Source: a virus. From it: DNA of 41,059 nucleotides. Below, in pieces: positions 13,008 through 22,124 of the stretch (its first letter is position 1; each line of letters begins with the position of its first letter). The DNA lies in IMG/VR virus record IMGVR_UViG_3300047380_001831, positions 1 to 41,059 of that record, one strand, 5' to 3'. Position numbers and translations under genes: made by a program. Below the pieces are notes generated by a model. The model saw only the letters and a program-made list of their open reading frames with translations, searched no databases and was not told the origin of the DNA.

Positions 13008-14242
13008 GTTGTTTTAATTTTTATTTTTAATATAGTTCCTGTTTTTGTTTTTTCAGAGGTTATAGCAAAACCATGTTCTTTTAATATTGCGATACATATA
13101 TTTAATCCTAACCCTGATCCTCCTTCTTTTTGCCCTGCTTTTCTAGTATATGGTTTTGATAATTGAAGGAATTCTTCATTAGTCATTCCTCTTCCATTAT
13201 CTTCTATACATAAAGTAGAATCATTACCCATATAAATAGATACTAATTTAGTAGAACTATCATTATATTTTAACCCATTTCTAATTAAATTGTCTATTGC
13301 TGTACAAAATAAAGGTTCATTTACATTTACTACAGGTAAACTTTTAATTTTAACTTGCTTAATATAAGATGTAGCAGATAAATAATTATTTAGTATAACT
13401 GCTAAATTATGATCTTCCATATCTAATTGAGCATCTTCTTTTACTAAGTTAGTAAATTCTTTAACTCCAGCATAAACTCTTTGTGTATGTTTTAAACCTT
13501 CTTCTAACATTTTTAAAGGAGCTTCTATTTTTAATTCTTTAATTTTTTCAGCAGAAACTCTTCTTTTTAAAGAAGTTAACCCCCTAGGCATATATGTGTT
13601 AATTCCACTATGCATATCGTGTCTTAAAATTTTAGCAGCATGTTCTAAATAAGAATTTTTCTGGTTGACTTCAATTTCAGCATTGTGTTGTATAGTTGTA
13701 TCTGTTGCTATTTTTAAAACTTTATTATACCCACCCTTAGGATCTTTTATTGGAGTATAATTACCAAATAACCAACGAGAAGTACCATCCCTAGCAATTC
13801 TTTCAAATTCACCACTAATAGTTTCACCTCTTTGTAGTCTTTTCCAAAATTCATGATAGTCTAAACTATTGCTATACTCTTTAGGAACCATATATCTATG
13901 GTTTTTGTTTTTTAATTCTTTTTCTGTATAACCCATAGTAGTACAAAAGTTGCTATTATGAGATAAAATTTTCCCTTCCATATTAAGTACTACTACTATA
14001 TTTGATTTATCAATTGCATTTAATTGTAAATCAATATTTGCTTCTTTTAATTTAGAAGTACGATTAAAATCCCAAATAATATAAGAAAAGAAAGGAATTA
14101 GGGCAATTATACATCCATACCCAAATTCAGCTAAAAAATAACTAAACTCAAATACTCTAAATACAAGAAAAGTTTCTAATATAAAGAATATAAGTATAAT
14201 TCCAACTGATATGCCTAAACATATTTTTGTAGCTTTATTCAT
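13004..14242 (-). CDS. Membrane histidine kinase with PAS domain
   Basis: A complete sensor kinase of 412 residues. Two membrane segments at about 9-30 and 40-58 enclose almost no external loop. A PAS domain follows at about 75-185 (NIVVVLNMEGKILSHNSNF, then RDGTSRWLFGNYTPI). The phospho-acceptor His208 sits in ILRHDMHSGINTYMPRG. The ATPase domain has N box DNLIRNGLKYND (317-328), G1 box IEDNGRGM (346-353) and G2 box GGSGLGLNI (374-382). With so little outside the membrane it probably senses something in the membrane or cytoplasm. The gene starts 12 bases after a strong terminator and overlaps the response regulator gene. Histidine kinases are rare in phages. Confidence 0.92.
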   Translation of the reverse strand: MNKATKICLGISVGIILIFFILETFLVFRVFEFSYFLAEFGYGCIIALIPFFSYIIWDFNRTSKLKEANIDLQLNAIDKSNIVVVLNMEGKILSHNSNFCTTMGYTEKELKNKNHRYMVPKEYSNSLDYHEFWKRLQRGETISGEFERIARDGTSRWLFGNYTPIKDPKGGYNKVLKIATDTTIQHNAEIEVNQKNSYLEHAAKILRHDMHSGINTYMPRGLTSLKRRVSAEKIKELKIEAPLKMLEEGLKHTQRVYAGVKEFTNLVKEDAQLDMEDHNLAVILNNYLSATSYIKQVKIKSLPVVNVNEPLFCTAIDNLIRNGLKYNDSSTKLVSIYMGNDSTLCIEDNGRGMTNEEFLQLSKPYTRKAGQKEGGSGLGLNICIAILKEHGFAITSEKTKTGTILKIKIKTT

Positions 14243-14253
14243 AGTTATAAATA

Positions 14254-14283
14254 TAAAAAAAGGAACGCTAAATTGCGTTCCTT
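14254..14283 (-). terminator. Rho-independent terminator upstream of the kinase
   Basis: Minus strand: perfect 9-bp stem AAGGAACGC / GCGTTCCTT (14283-14275 and 14268-14260) with a six-base loop, followed by a T tract (14261-14254). It separates the 70-residue membrane protein from the kinase-lysis unit, so the latter needs its own promoter or read-through. Confidence 0.85.
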
Positions 14284-14306
14284 CTTGGCATTTTAAATAA
14301 AGTAAT

Positions 14307-14519
14307 TTACTTTTTTATTAGCTTAGATACCTTTAATTTTACAATATCCCAATTACGAGTTGCAAATACACCAAAAGCAAACCCAGCATAAATTTTGTAG
14401 CCAAAAGCCCATAAGATAAGACCGGCAATTAAACCTACTACACCTTCAATTCCGTTAGCTATAACCCAATCTTTAATAGTTATAAAGATTTTTTTGATAA
14501 AGTTTAATACTTTTTTCAT
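14307..14519 (-). CDS. Small membrane protein (70 aa)
   Basis: A basic, hydrophobic protein with an amphipathic N-terminus (MKKVLNFIKKIFITIKDW), one or two membrane segments (about 22-55, GVVGLIAGLILWAFGYKIYAGFAFGVF) and a lysine-rich end. No family was recognised. It follows nrdA by 35 bases and ends just before the terminator at 14254-14283, so it is the last gene of the replication/nucleotide unit. The leader carries AATATTTATTA, a variant of the motif found before tail genes. Confidence 0.65.
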   Translation of the reverse strand: MKKVLNFIKKIFITIKDWVIANGIEGVVGLIAGLILWAFGYKIYAGFAFGVFATRNWDIVKLKVSKLIKK

Positions 14520-14554
14520 AATTAATTATTTTAAAATTACATTAATAAATATTA

Positions 14555-16267
14555 CTACCCATCACAGCTTAAACAATCTTCTGTAGTACGAGAACCTAAA
14601 TCACCTTTAATAACTGAATCTGTACGAAGATAATATAGAGTTTTAACACCTAATTTCCAAGCTTCCATATGGACTTGGTTAATCCATTTGGGGGAATCTG
14701 TTGGGTCAAACGCTAAATTTAATGATTGTGTTTGATCAATGTATTTTTGACGAGTTGCTGCTTGTTGAACTAGAGAAAATTGGTTGATTTCTGGGAATGT
14801 CATAAAGATTTCCTTTTCATCTTCGGTAAGGATATCATTAGATAAACCCATTACAGAACCATTATCACCCATAATTTGATCCCAAACACGAGTTGTATTA
14901 TGTTTTTTTTCCTTTAGTAATTTTTCTAATTCAGGGTTTTTAACTATAAAAGTTCCTTTAGCACCATTAAATACATAAATGTTTGCAGGTTGAGGTTCAA
15001 TACCTGCTGAACAACTGTTGATTCGAGAATTAGATACTGTAGGGGCAATAGCTAATAAATGAGTATTTCTCATACCTGTACCTCTACACCAAACAGGTTC
15101 TCCATATTCTAAGGCCATTTGACGGGAAGCAGCCTCAGCTTTAGTTTTAATATCACTAAAAATAGTATGAGTCCAAGCTGTGGCTCCAATTGAGTTAAAA
15201 GGTAAATTCTTTTGTTGTAAAAAAGTATGCCACCCCATTACTCCTAAACCTAATGCTCTACCTTTTTTAGCACTTCTATGGGTACGAACCATAGAATCTT
15301 TACCATTAGTTTTTTGGATGAATTCTTCCATTACACCATCTAAGAAGTAAGTAGCAACTTCAACTACATCTGTGTTTTTCCATTCATCATATTTAGCTAA
15401 ATTAAGAGAAGATAAACAACAAATAAAGCTATGTTCCTCATCTGTATGGAGTGTAATCTCAGTACAAATATTAGTCATAGAAACATCTAAATTATTCATG
15501 CGGTATGCTAAAGGATTATCTTTATTAACATTATCCTTAAACATTATGTATGGTTCACCCGTTTCTACACGTGATTTAAGTATTTCTAACCACAACGACA
15601 TAGCCTCGCTGTCTCGATCCTGTAAGCGCTTCATAAACGCATCATCCACCATTACAGCTTGATGTAAGTTTAAACATTGTCTGTTAGGATCACCTTTAGG
15701 TCTGCGAATCTGTAAGAATTCTTTAATATCTTTATGATTAATATCTAAATTTACAGAAGAAGCTCCACGTCTTACTGAACCTTGATTAGTTGCAATAATA
15801 GTTGAATCATAAATTTTAGCCCAAGGGACAATTCCTTCTGAGACTCCATTTCCTGTTATACCTTCTCCTCTTCCTCTAATTCTACTAAGGGATATTCCCA
15901 CGCCTCCCCCATAGGAAGTAAGTCGCATAAGTTCTGCGTTAGTGAGACCAATACCACGTATCGAATCCGGAGTATCAACACCAAAACAACTAATAGGCAA
16001 ACCCCGATCAGTACCGGTATTGCTGAGAACAGGGCTAGCGAGACCAATCCATCCATTCCAAATATATTTAAAAAATTTACTAGCTAAATCAGGGCGATTT
16101 AATCTTTCTGCTACTGCATTAGCTACGCGCCTATACGCTTTACGAGGAGTTTCCCCAGGCATTAAATACCCTTTTGATATTGTAGATAAAGCTACATCAT
16201 CAAAAAATTCAGGGTAGTCTTTACCTCTTTCCCATTGGGAGTAATCGGCTATTATATTGTTATCCAT
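14555..16267 (-). CDS. nrdA: Class Ia ribonucleotide reductase large subunit
   Basis: NrdA reduces ribonucleoside diphosphates to deoxy forms. Visible catalytic residues are Cys94 (LPISCFGV) and Cys284 (CCLSSLNL), the redox pair; Asn266-Cys268-Glu270 (NICTE), with the thiyl-radical cysteine in the middle; the radical-path tyrosines Tyr545-Tyr546 (LYYLRT); and a C-terminal Cys565-x-x-Cys568 tail for re-reduction by thioredoxin. At 570 residues it is much shorter than the usual 750 or so. It lacks the N-terminal ATP-cone, so dATP should not shut it off at an activity site. The substrate-specificity loop (GGVGISLSRIR) is kept. It follows nrdB by six bases. Confidence 0.95.
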   Translation of the reverse strand: MDNNIIADYSQWERGKDYPEFFDDVALSTISKGYLMPGETPRKAYRRVANAVAERLNRPDLASKFFKYIWNGWIGLASPVLSNTGTDRGLPISCFGVDTPDSIRGIGLTNAELMRLTSYGGGVGISLSRIRGRGEGITGNGVSEGIVPWAKIYDSTIIATNQGSVRRGASSVNLDINHKDIKEFLQIRRPKGDPNRQCLNLHQAVMVDDAFMKRLQDRDSEAMSLWLEILKSRVETGEPYIMFKDNVNKDNPLAYRMNNLDVSMTNICTEITLHTDEEHSFICCLSSLNLAKYDEWKNTDVVEVATYFLDGVMEEFIQKTNGKDSMVRTHRSAKKGRALGLGVMGWHTFLQQKNLPFNSIGATAWTHTIFSDIKTKAEAASRQMALEYGEPVWCRGTGMRNTHLLAIAPTVSNSRINSCSAGIEPQPANIYVFNGAKGTFIVKNPELEKLLKEKKHNTTRVWDQIMGDNGSVMGLSNDILTEDEKEIFMTFPEINQFSLVQQAATRQKYIDQTQSLNLAFDPTDSPKWINQVHMEAWKLGVKTLYYLRTDSVIKGDLGSRTTEDCLSCDG

Positions 16268-16273
16268 AATTAA

Positions 16274-17257
16274 TTAAAATATACTTTCATCCCACTCCAT
16301 GTGGCCTTTTGAGTAATTAGTTACTCGGTTTGCAAAAAAGTCAGTATGTTGTTTACCTCCAGAAAGAGCACCGAACCAACTCATTCTTTCTACGGCTGTT
16401 AAATCAACACCTTCAATAATAGGATCATATCCTAAATCACCTAATTTTACATTAACTCTATTTTTAATAAAGTTTATTAAATCTTGTTTTGGACAACCCT
16501 CTAAATCACCTAATTCATAAACCTTATTTATAAAATCTAATTCAAGTTGTAAAGATAATAAAGCTGCTTCATTTATAGCTGCTTGTAGTTCTGGGGTTTT
16601 GATTTCTGGGTTTTCATTAATAAGTGTTCTGAATAACCAGCATCCGGCTTCTGAGTGAAGGGATTCGTCTCTAATAGACCATTCAACAATTTGACCCACT
16701 CCTTTAAGCTTATTTCGCATCTTAAAAGATAAGAGTATGGCAAAGGAAGAGAATAAGTTAACTCCTTCGGTAAATGCGGAGAATACAGCGAGTGATTTAG
16801 CAATTTCGTGGAGATCTTTTTTACCATTAAAACTATCCCTAACAGTAGTAAGATTTTCAATTTTAGCCATCGTAGCCTCATCTTCCAAAAATTCATCGAA
16901 GTTTTCAAGTCCAAGTGTTTCATTTAATAGTGAATATGCTTCAGCATGTATTGTTTCAAACGCACCGAAGGTTGTAGCCATCATTATAACCTCTGGTTTT
17001 CTAAACCATTTAGTTACTAATCCTGACCAATAATCATTTACAACTGTTTCTGTTTGAGCAAAACCCTTAAGGATAGATCCTATAATGTTTTTTTCTGTTT
17101 CATTTAAATTTGAGCTCCAATCTGTAATATCACTCATCATGGGAACTTCTGTATGTAACCAGTGGGCTTGTTGTTGTTTTAACCAATAATCGGCTGCTTC
17201 TTGATATTCAAAAGGTTTGTAAACGATGCGTTCTTGCAAAAGATCTTTTTTTGCCAT
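16274..17257 (-). CDS. nrdB: Class Ia ribonucleotide reductase small subunit
   Basis: NrdB houses the di-iron centre and tyrosyl radical needed by NrdA. The ligands can be placed: Glu70 (AQTETVV, in the place of the usual Asp/Glu), Glu101 and His104 (FETIHAEAY), Glu164 (FTEGVN), Glu198 and His201 (RDESLH), with the radical Tyr108 four residues after His104. The C-terminal peptide MEWDESIF is the expected NrdA-binding tail. Length (327 residues) is normal. It is six bases upstream of nrdA, so the subunits are made together. Nothing appears missing. Confidence 0.96.
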   Translation of the reverse strand: MAKKDLLQERIVYKPFEYQEAADYWLKQQQAHWLHTEVPMMSDITDWSSNLNETEKNIIGSILKGFAQTETVVNDYWSGLVTKWFRKPEVIMMATTFGAFETIHAEAYSLLNETLGLENFDEFLEDEATMAKIENLTTVRDSFNGKKDLHEIAKSLAVFSAFTEGVNLFSSFAILLSFKMRNKLKGVGQIVEWSIRDESLHSEAGCWLFRTLINENPEIKTPELQAAINEAALLSLQLELDFINKVYELGDLEGCPKQDLINFIKNRVNVKLGDLGYDPIIEGVDLTAVERMSWFGALSGGKQHTDFFANRVTNYSKGHMEWDESIF

Positions 17258-17278
17258 TGTAATTTGTTAATTAAAAAG

Positions 17279-18646
17279 TTATGAATTGAGAAAATTACGT
17301 AACTGATCTTTTTCAGATAAACTGAAATTATCTTTTATAGTAGAACTTTCATTTGAATTTAATTCAGGGGAACCAGATAATTCTTCAAACTCTGCATCAC
17401 TAATGATTCTATAATCACCAATAGCAATATTAATAGCAGCGTTATAAGTAAGTCCATCCATTCCGTATCTATTCTTCATTATATGGAGTTTACCAACTCC
17501 GGTTTGTTTATCTTTTGCACGACGACTAATAGAAGCAGCAAAATCTGTTATCATCATTTTGTCATAAGAGCCCGCTGCTTTATGTCCTTCAATTACTTCA
17601 TCTAAAGCTCCTTGTCTGTTAACTTGAGAAGCTGACCAAATTGGGATATTAAGCTCGCGGGCTAATCCTTTCGTGCTTATATAAATATCATCAATTTCTT
17701 CCTTCCGCTCCTTACTTATTTTCTTTGATCGAAGAAGGTCAACATAATCAATAACTACTAAATCTATCTTAGTACCTAAATCTTCACATTTCTGGATGTG
17801 TGACTCAATTGTTGACATAGATGCCTTATTTGGGGGGAATTCTTTAATAATAAGTTTACCAGGTAACTTAGACATTATATCTACAACTTTATCTTTATGC
17901 ATTGCAATTTCATTAGAAGGAATACCTGTAAAATGAGCATCAAATCTCCTACCTACATATTCTTCACCTAACTCTAATGTATAATATACTACATTAAATC
18001 CTTTTTTAACAGCACCACCTGCTATAGCAACTAATGACCAAGATTTACCAGCACCAGGACCACCAAATATCAAACCAAAATCACCATTACCTAAACCACC
18101 TTGTAAAATATCATTAAATTGAGGCCAAGGAGTTGGTATAGTAATTCTTTGTTCTACTCTAAAACGTGATTCAATATCTTTCATGTACTCATGTCCAATA
18201 TTTTTATCCATACCTGCTTTAAGAGCATTATCAATTAATCCTCTAATTGAGTCATAATCTTCCGCTTTAAGTAAATCAACACTGCCTAATAGTGCTTTTT
18301 TAAGTTGTTGGTTTTTACAAAATGCTGAAAATTCAGATTCAATATATTCTGAATCTGTAGCTCCTATTTTATATGCATCTCTAAGCTGTTCTCTAATAGA
18401 TACTTTTAAAACATCATTAGTAACTTTTTCATATTCAGATTTTAGTACCTCAGGTGTAGGTGTTGTATGATAATCATTATAATATTTAAGAATATTATCA
18501 ATTATCCATTTATGAGCTTGGTTATCAAAATAAGATGAATCTAGTATATCATGAATATTAGTTAAAAACTCTTTACGACTAAGTAAGGAATGAATAACCT
18601 TAATTTGAAATGCTGAACCATACTTATTTAAATCACTTAGAGTCAT
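17279..18646 (-). CDS. Replicative DNA helicase (DnaB/T4 gp41 type)
   Basis: A 455-residue RecA-fold helicase with an N-terminal helical domain (about 1-150) and a C-terminal motor. Walker A is GGPGAGKS (195-202), Walker B is LVVIDYVDLL (296-305), SASQVNRQG (near 340) is the H3/sensor motif and SISRRAKDK supplies the arginine-finger region. It should unwind the phage replication fork as a hexamer and contact a primase, which is not in this window. It overlaps the upstream nuclease gene by 14 bases. The acidic/serine-rich tail (SGSPELNSNESS) is less conserved. Confidence 0.93.
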   Translation of the reverse strand: MTLSDLNKYGSAFQIKVIHSLLSRKEFLTNIHDILDSSYFDNQAHKWIIDNILKYYNDYHTTPTPEVLKSEYEKVTNDVLKVSIREQLRDAYKIGATDSEYIESEFSAFCKNQQLKKALLGSVDLLKAEDYDSIRGLIDNALKAGMDKNIGHEYMKDIESRFRVEQRITIPTPWPQFNDILQGGLGNGDFGLIFGGPGAGKSWSLVAIAGGAVKKGFNVVYYTLELGEEYVGRRFDAHFTGIPSNEIAMHKDKVVDIMSKLPGKLIIKEFPPNKASMSTIESHIQKCEDLGTKIDLVVIDYVDLLRSKKISKERKEEIDDIYISTKGLARELNIPIWSASQVNRQGALDEVIEGHKAAGSYDKMMITDFAASISRRAKDKQTGVGKLHIMKNRYGMDGLTYNAAINIAIGDYRIISDAEFEELSGSPELNSNESSTIKDNFSLSEKDQLRNFLNS

Positions 18647-19682
18647 CTATAAAACTATTTAATGTTTGAAACTGGTTATTTACCCAAAATTCAGGATTTT
18701 TAATTAAATGGCGTAACCCATCTTCTTGGTAAAATCTAAGAAAGGCTTTTGCATTTAGCACGGGTGGATTAACATCTATTTGTTCTTCTAAATACGTTTT
18801 TTCTAATTCATCTACCATCGGATTATGTAAATCCATGATTTTGTAATTTTTACGAAGGTTATCTTCTTCAAATACAATACGAGAATATATAAGATGTTCC
18901 TTATGCTTTTCTCCGGCTATTTCAATAATATCATCTAAAGTTAATTTACGTTCATTTAATTCAGGGAATAATTTACGTAACTTTTTCTCTCCTAAACCTT
19001 TTATACCAGGAACCTTATCTGAAGCATCACCCATAAGTACTTTATATAAAATAAAATTCTCAGGTAAAACATTAAATTTATTTACTACAGTTTCAGGGGT
19101 ATAAAAATCTTTTTCAATAGGACGGTACACACAAATTTTATTACTTGTTAATTGAATAAAATCTTTATCACTTGAAACAATAAACGCACGGGAGTTGTTA
19201 TTATTATTGGTGATAGTTGTTGCTAAATGTGCGATAATATCATCGGCCTCTACTTTATCGAGCGCTATGGTTTTTACAGGGAGACACTTTAAATAATCGA
19301 TTAATCTTACAATTTGATCTAGTTTAGCATCATGTTCATCCCCCACATTTTCAAATATCTCCCAGTTTGTAATACGAGACTGATGACGGCCTGCCTTGTA
19401 TTCTGAAAGAACATTTTTACGATTCATTGATGAATTTTCTCCATCAAATATAATATACATAGATGTGGGTTGAATGGCATTTATTAGAGTCCCCAATGAT
19501 CGAACAAATCCGCCTAGTCCACCTACATGAACACCATGCTCATTTACAATATTAAGCATTGCGAAGTTTCTAAAAAATAGATTTAGACCGTCAATAAATA
19601 AAACTCTTTCATGTGGTGAGGAGGGTGTCTCCGGCTCCTTATCCATGTTATTGAGGAGCTCTAATAAATCCTTATTTGCCAT
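18633..19682 (-). CDS. 5'-3' exonuclease / flap nuclease (T4 RNase H-like)
   Basis: A 349-residue member of the family of DNA polymerase I 5'-nuclease domains and T4 RNase H, which removes RNA primers and flaps. It shows VLFIDGLN (27-34, first metal aspartate), FDGENSS with YKAGRH (arch region), VEADDIIA (second acidic cluster), VSSDKDF and a GDASDKVPGIKGLGEKKL stretch, which is the helix-hairpin-helix plus the last aspartates. Because the polymerase at 22099-23358 has no attached 5'-nuclease, this is the natural partner in Okazaki-fragment processing. It starts four bases after recA/uvsX. Confidence 0.93.
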   Translation of the reverse strand: MANKDLLELLNNMDKEPETPSSPHERVLFIDGLNLFFRNFAMLNIVNEHGVHVGGLGGFVRSLGTLINAIQPTSMYIIFDGENSSMNRKNVLSEYKAGRHQSRITNWEIFENVGDEHDAKLDQIVRLIDYLKCLPVKTIALDKVEADDIIAHLATTITNNNNNSRAFIVSSDKDFIQLTSNKICVYRPIEKDFYTPETVVNKFNVLPENFILYKVLMGDASDKVPGIKGLGEKKLRKLFPELNERKLTLDDIIEIAGEKHKEHLIYSRIVFEEDNLRKNYKIMDLHNPMVDELEKTYLEEQIDVNPPVLNAKAFLRFYQEDGLRHLIKNPEFWVNNQFQTLNSFIDDSK

Positions 19683-19685
19683 AAT

Positions 19686-20768
19686 TTAACTTGGTTCTTG
19701 TTCTGTGAATACCTGTGGTGTAGGTTCTTCATAAACTTCCTCAATAATATCAAAATCACCTCCACCTAGGATTTTACTCCATTCTTTAGTATGGTCATCT
19801 TTATATTTCTTAAGATCCTTATCTGAGTCATTAATAAAACCATGTGGGGTCATAATAATTTTACCTCTAGTAGTAAGACCATTAATATGGTTTTTATCAA
19901 TTTGAAGATTAGTACGTTTAGCAAATTCAACTTGCTTTTTATCTTTAATTGCTTTAATCTTAGATGTTCCAGCATTAGCAATATTACCAAATGTTACTAC
20001 AAATGTAGCGTCAAACCACATAGCAAACCCACCTTTATTCATCAACTTTGGTTTACCCATAGGTGATTCAGGTTTTGCTGTCCATACTTTATTAATACAA
20101 ACTAATGTATTAGTATATGCTGAACTTTCCTTACGTGATAATGTAATTCTTTGGTTAACACTATTACCAAATTGGGTTGACATAGCACCCGCATTCCATT
20201 CGTTATTATTCTTATTAGAACGTACTGATAACTCACAAGGTACTGAACCAATAGAATCCCAGAGGAACATTAGATCAAAAGGTAGATTACCTTTTTTCTG
20301 CTCATCTAGTAGATCAAGAATAAAAGCAGCAACATCTTCAATTGTATGAATAGTTTCACGATCAGCATAGATAAAATTACCTTGATAATCTATTAATTCA
20401 CCAGTTTCTTCGTCAAATACTTCTTCAATATCTAAACCCATTTGCATAGCATGTTCCCAATTCCACTTCATTTCAGTAATAATGAATACTGGGAGGATAC
20501 CTGTTTTTTGAGCTGATACAGCGGCTTCAATAAGTGCTGTTGTTTTACCTGTATCTGAATGACCTCTTAGTAGACAGATGTGTCCAGTAGGTATTCCAGG
20601 TACTGAAGTAACTTCTTGGAAGGCGTTGCTTAGTGGGACCCACTGTTGGGGTTTAAACTTAACGTTCCCACTAAGACCTTTCTTATCTTTGAAATTACCT
20701 AGATCAAATTTACTTTTAATCTCAGCAGACACAGCTGCTGTTAGTGATTTACTTGCTTTTCTAGCCAT
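19686..20768 (-). CDS. uvsX: RecA/UvsX-like recombinase
   Basis: A 360-residue RecA-family strand-exchange protein of the phage UvsX type. Walker A is GHSDTGKT (69-76) after IPTGHICLLR, Walker B is LMFLWDSIGS (166-175), and FGNSVNQRI..SRKES fits the L1/L2 DNA-binding region. It would pair homologous DNA during recombination-dependent replication and repair. It lies two bases after the gp32-like gene, with the 5'-nuclease next, as expected for a replication cluster. The C-terminal tail is acidic (FDIIEEVYEEPTPQVF), a usual regulator of RecA DNA binding. Confidence 0.9.
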   Translation of the reverse strand: MARKASKSLTAAVSAEIKSKFDLGNFKDKKGLSGNVKFKPQQWVPLSNAFQEVTSVPGIPTGHICLLRGHSDTGKTTALIEAAVSAQKTGILPVFIITEMKWNWEHAMQMGLDIEEVFDEETGELIDYQGNFIYADRETIHTIEDVAAFILDLLDEQKKGNLPFDLMFLWDSIGSVPCELSVRSNKNNNEWNAGAMSTQFGNSVNQRITLSRKESSAYTNTLVCINKVWTAKPESPMGKPKLMNKGGFAMWFDATFVVTFGNIANAGTSKIKAIKDKKQVEFAKRTNLQIDKNHINGLTTRGKIIMTPHGFINDSDKDLKKYKDDHTKEWSKILGGGDFDIIEEVYEEPTPQVFTEQEPS

Positions 20769-20770
20769 AA

Positions 20771-21601
20771 TTAAAAGGGTAGATCATCTACTTTACTACT
20801 GCTATCATCATCAAATAAACTATCAAACTTATCTAATTTAGTTTGTTTAACATTATTTGTAGAGGTATTAAGCGAATAATTAGTTTGTGGAGTTTCTACT
20901 TCCTTTTCATCATCAATAATATCACCTTCTTGGTGATTATCTTCTGGAGATAACCAACTTTCAAGATTGGTTTTCATTTCCTCATAAGGAACTTTTTTAA
21001 ATACTCCTTGTGGGTCTACTTGGTTAGTTAAGAAAGATTCTACTTTAGAAGCATCATCATCTAGTGAGGTTTGCTTCATTGATGGAGTAGCAGTAGTTTT
21101 ATTGTACTTAGTACCTGTAACTTCTGGTCCTACAGTAGTTAACTTAATATCACGTCCTGAAGCCACATCAGTAAAATCACCTACTTCCTCATCTACTGCC
21201 ATTTGTAAGAATGAAGAATATAATTCTTTACCAAATTGCCAAATTTTAACACCTTCATCTTCCATACCACGAACGATAACAGGAGCAAAATAACGAACTT
21301 TTGGTTCGAGTTTTTTAGCTAATTTCCAGTTCTCAGGTTGGTCTGTTTGACGGAGTTTTTTGGAAAACTCTACTAGTGGATCTTTTTCCTCAAAATTAAT
21401 TGGAGAAATCATTACTGGTTTCCCAATACCATAATGGAAATATAATTCACTAAATGGAGTTGATTTGTTAAACTTAGAAGGAACAATACGAATAGTTTGT
21501 TTACCTACTGACGGTTTCCAAAACAATGATTTACCATTGTTATTGTTAGAGGCAGGTTTTTCCAGCGCCTCTAGTCGCTGCTTGATTACGTCTAAATCCA
21601 T
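20771..21601 (-). CDS. Single-stranded DNA-binding protein (gp32-like)
   Basis: Similar in layout to T4 gp32: an N-terminal basic/helical interaction part (LDVIKQRLEALEK), a core with LFWKPSVGKQTIRIVPSKFN and FHYGIGKPVMISPINF, and a long acidic, low-complexity tail. It coats single-stranded DNA and recruits replication proteins. Two oddities stand out. The whole protein has no cysteine, so the zinc finger of T4 gp32 is absent. The extreme C-terminus, VDDLPF, resembles the DDDIPF tip of bacterial SSB, the docking peptide for repair proteins. A clear promoter match sits 26 bases upstream, and the gene heads the SSB-UvsX-nuclease-helicase unit. Confidence 0.88.
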   Translation of the reverse strand: MDLDVIKQRLEALEKPASNNNNGKSLFWKPSVGKQTIRIVPSKFNKSTPFSELYFHYGIGKPVMISPINFEEKDPLVEFSKKLRQTDQPENWKLAKKLEPKVRYFAPVIVRGMEDEGVKIWQFGKELYSSFLQMAVDEEVGDFTDVASGRDIKLTTVGPEVTGTKYNKTTATPSMKQTSLDDDASKVESFLTNQVDPQGVFKKVPYEEMKTNLESWLSPEDNHQEGDIIDDEKEVETPQTNYSLNTSTNNVKQTKLDKFDSLFDDDSSSKVDDLPF

Positions 21602-21627
21602 GTTTATAACTTATTTTAATTAATAAC

Positions 21628-21659
21628 TAAATATACGAAACGTTTTGGATAAATCCAAA
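21628..21659 (-). promoter_or_regulatory. Promoter before the SSB gene
   Basis: Minus strand: TTTG (21659-21656, in ATTTGGAT), 20 bases, TATATTTA (21635-21628), with TTCG before the -7 element. TTTGGA and TCCAAA around the -33 element can also pair into a short hairpin with a four-base loop. It sits between the 154-residue ORF and the SSB gene. Confidence 0.75.
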
Positions 21660-22124
21660 TTAAAGTTCAATAATTGTGTGAATTTTTGTTTTTAGTTCTT
21701 TAAGCTCATTTTGTTGAGTTAATAGAATTGTATTACGATAGTGTTGCCAGTCTATTCTAAAACGAGAGTCTACTACACCACCATTTAAACGTTTAATTAA
21801 CTCGTTTAAAGCATTAATAGTATAAAGAGTATTACTATCTTTTTTACGATGAACTAAAATTGTGTTATCTGGAATGGAAGATACATTACCCTGATCAACA
21901 TTGTAAGTAACAACATATTCGTTATTACTTTTTATATGCAGTACAAACATTTTGTTGTACATGATCGTATATTGAGATTGCAAATTATTTACTAACCCAT
22001 CAAGGTTTTCAAGACTAGTAAATGTGCAAAATAACTTATTATTCAAATCTATATTATTTGGGGATGAATGTATATCTGTCCCATAAATATAGTCGTATTT
22101 AGGCAAAATCGTAGTTGATACCAT
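21660..22124 (-). CDS. Unknown protein (154 aa) between polymerase and SSB
   Basis: A soluble protein with no recognised motif. The sequence suggests alternating strands (YTIMYNKMFVLHIKSNNEYVV, TILVHRKKD) and a helical, basic C-terminal part (NELIKRLNGG, QQNELKELKTKIHTIIEL). It overlaps the polymerase gene by 26 bases and ends directly at the SSB promoter. Its position among replication genes suggests a replisome accessory role, but nothing in the sequence identifies one. Confidence 0.7.
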   Translation of the reverse strand: MVSTTILPKYDYIYGTDIHSSPNNIDLNNKLFCTFTSLENLDGLVNNLQSQYTIMYNKMFVLHIKSNNEYVVTYNVDQGNVSSIPDNTILVHRKKDSNTLYTINALNELIKRLNGGVVDSRFRIDWQHYRNTILLTQQNELKELKTKIHTIIEL

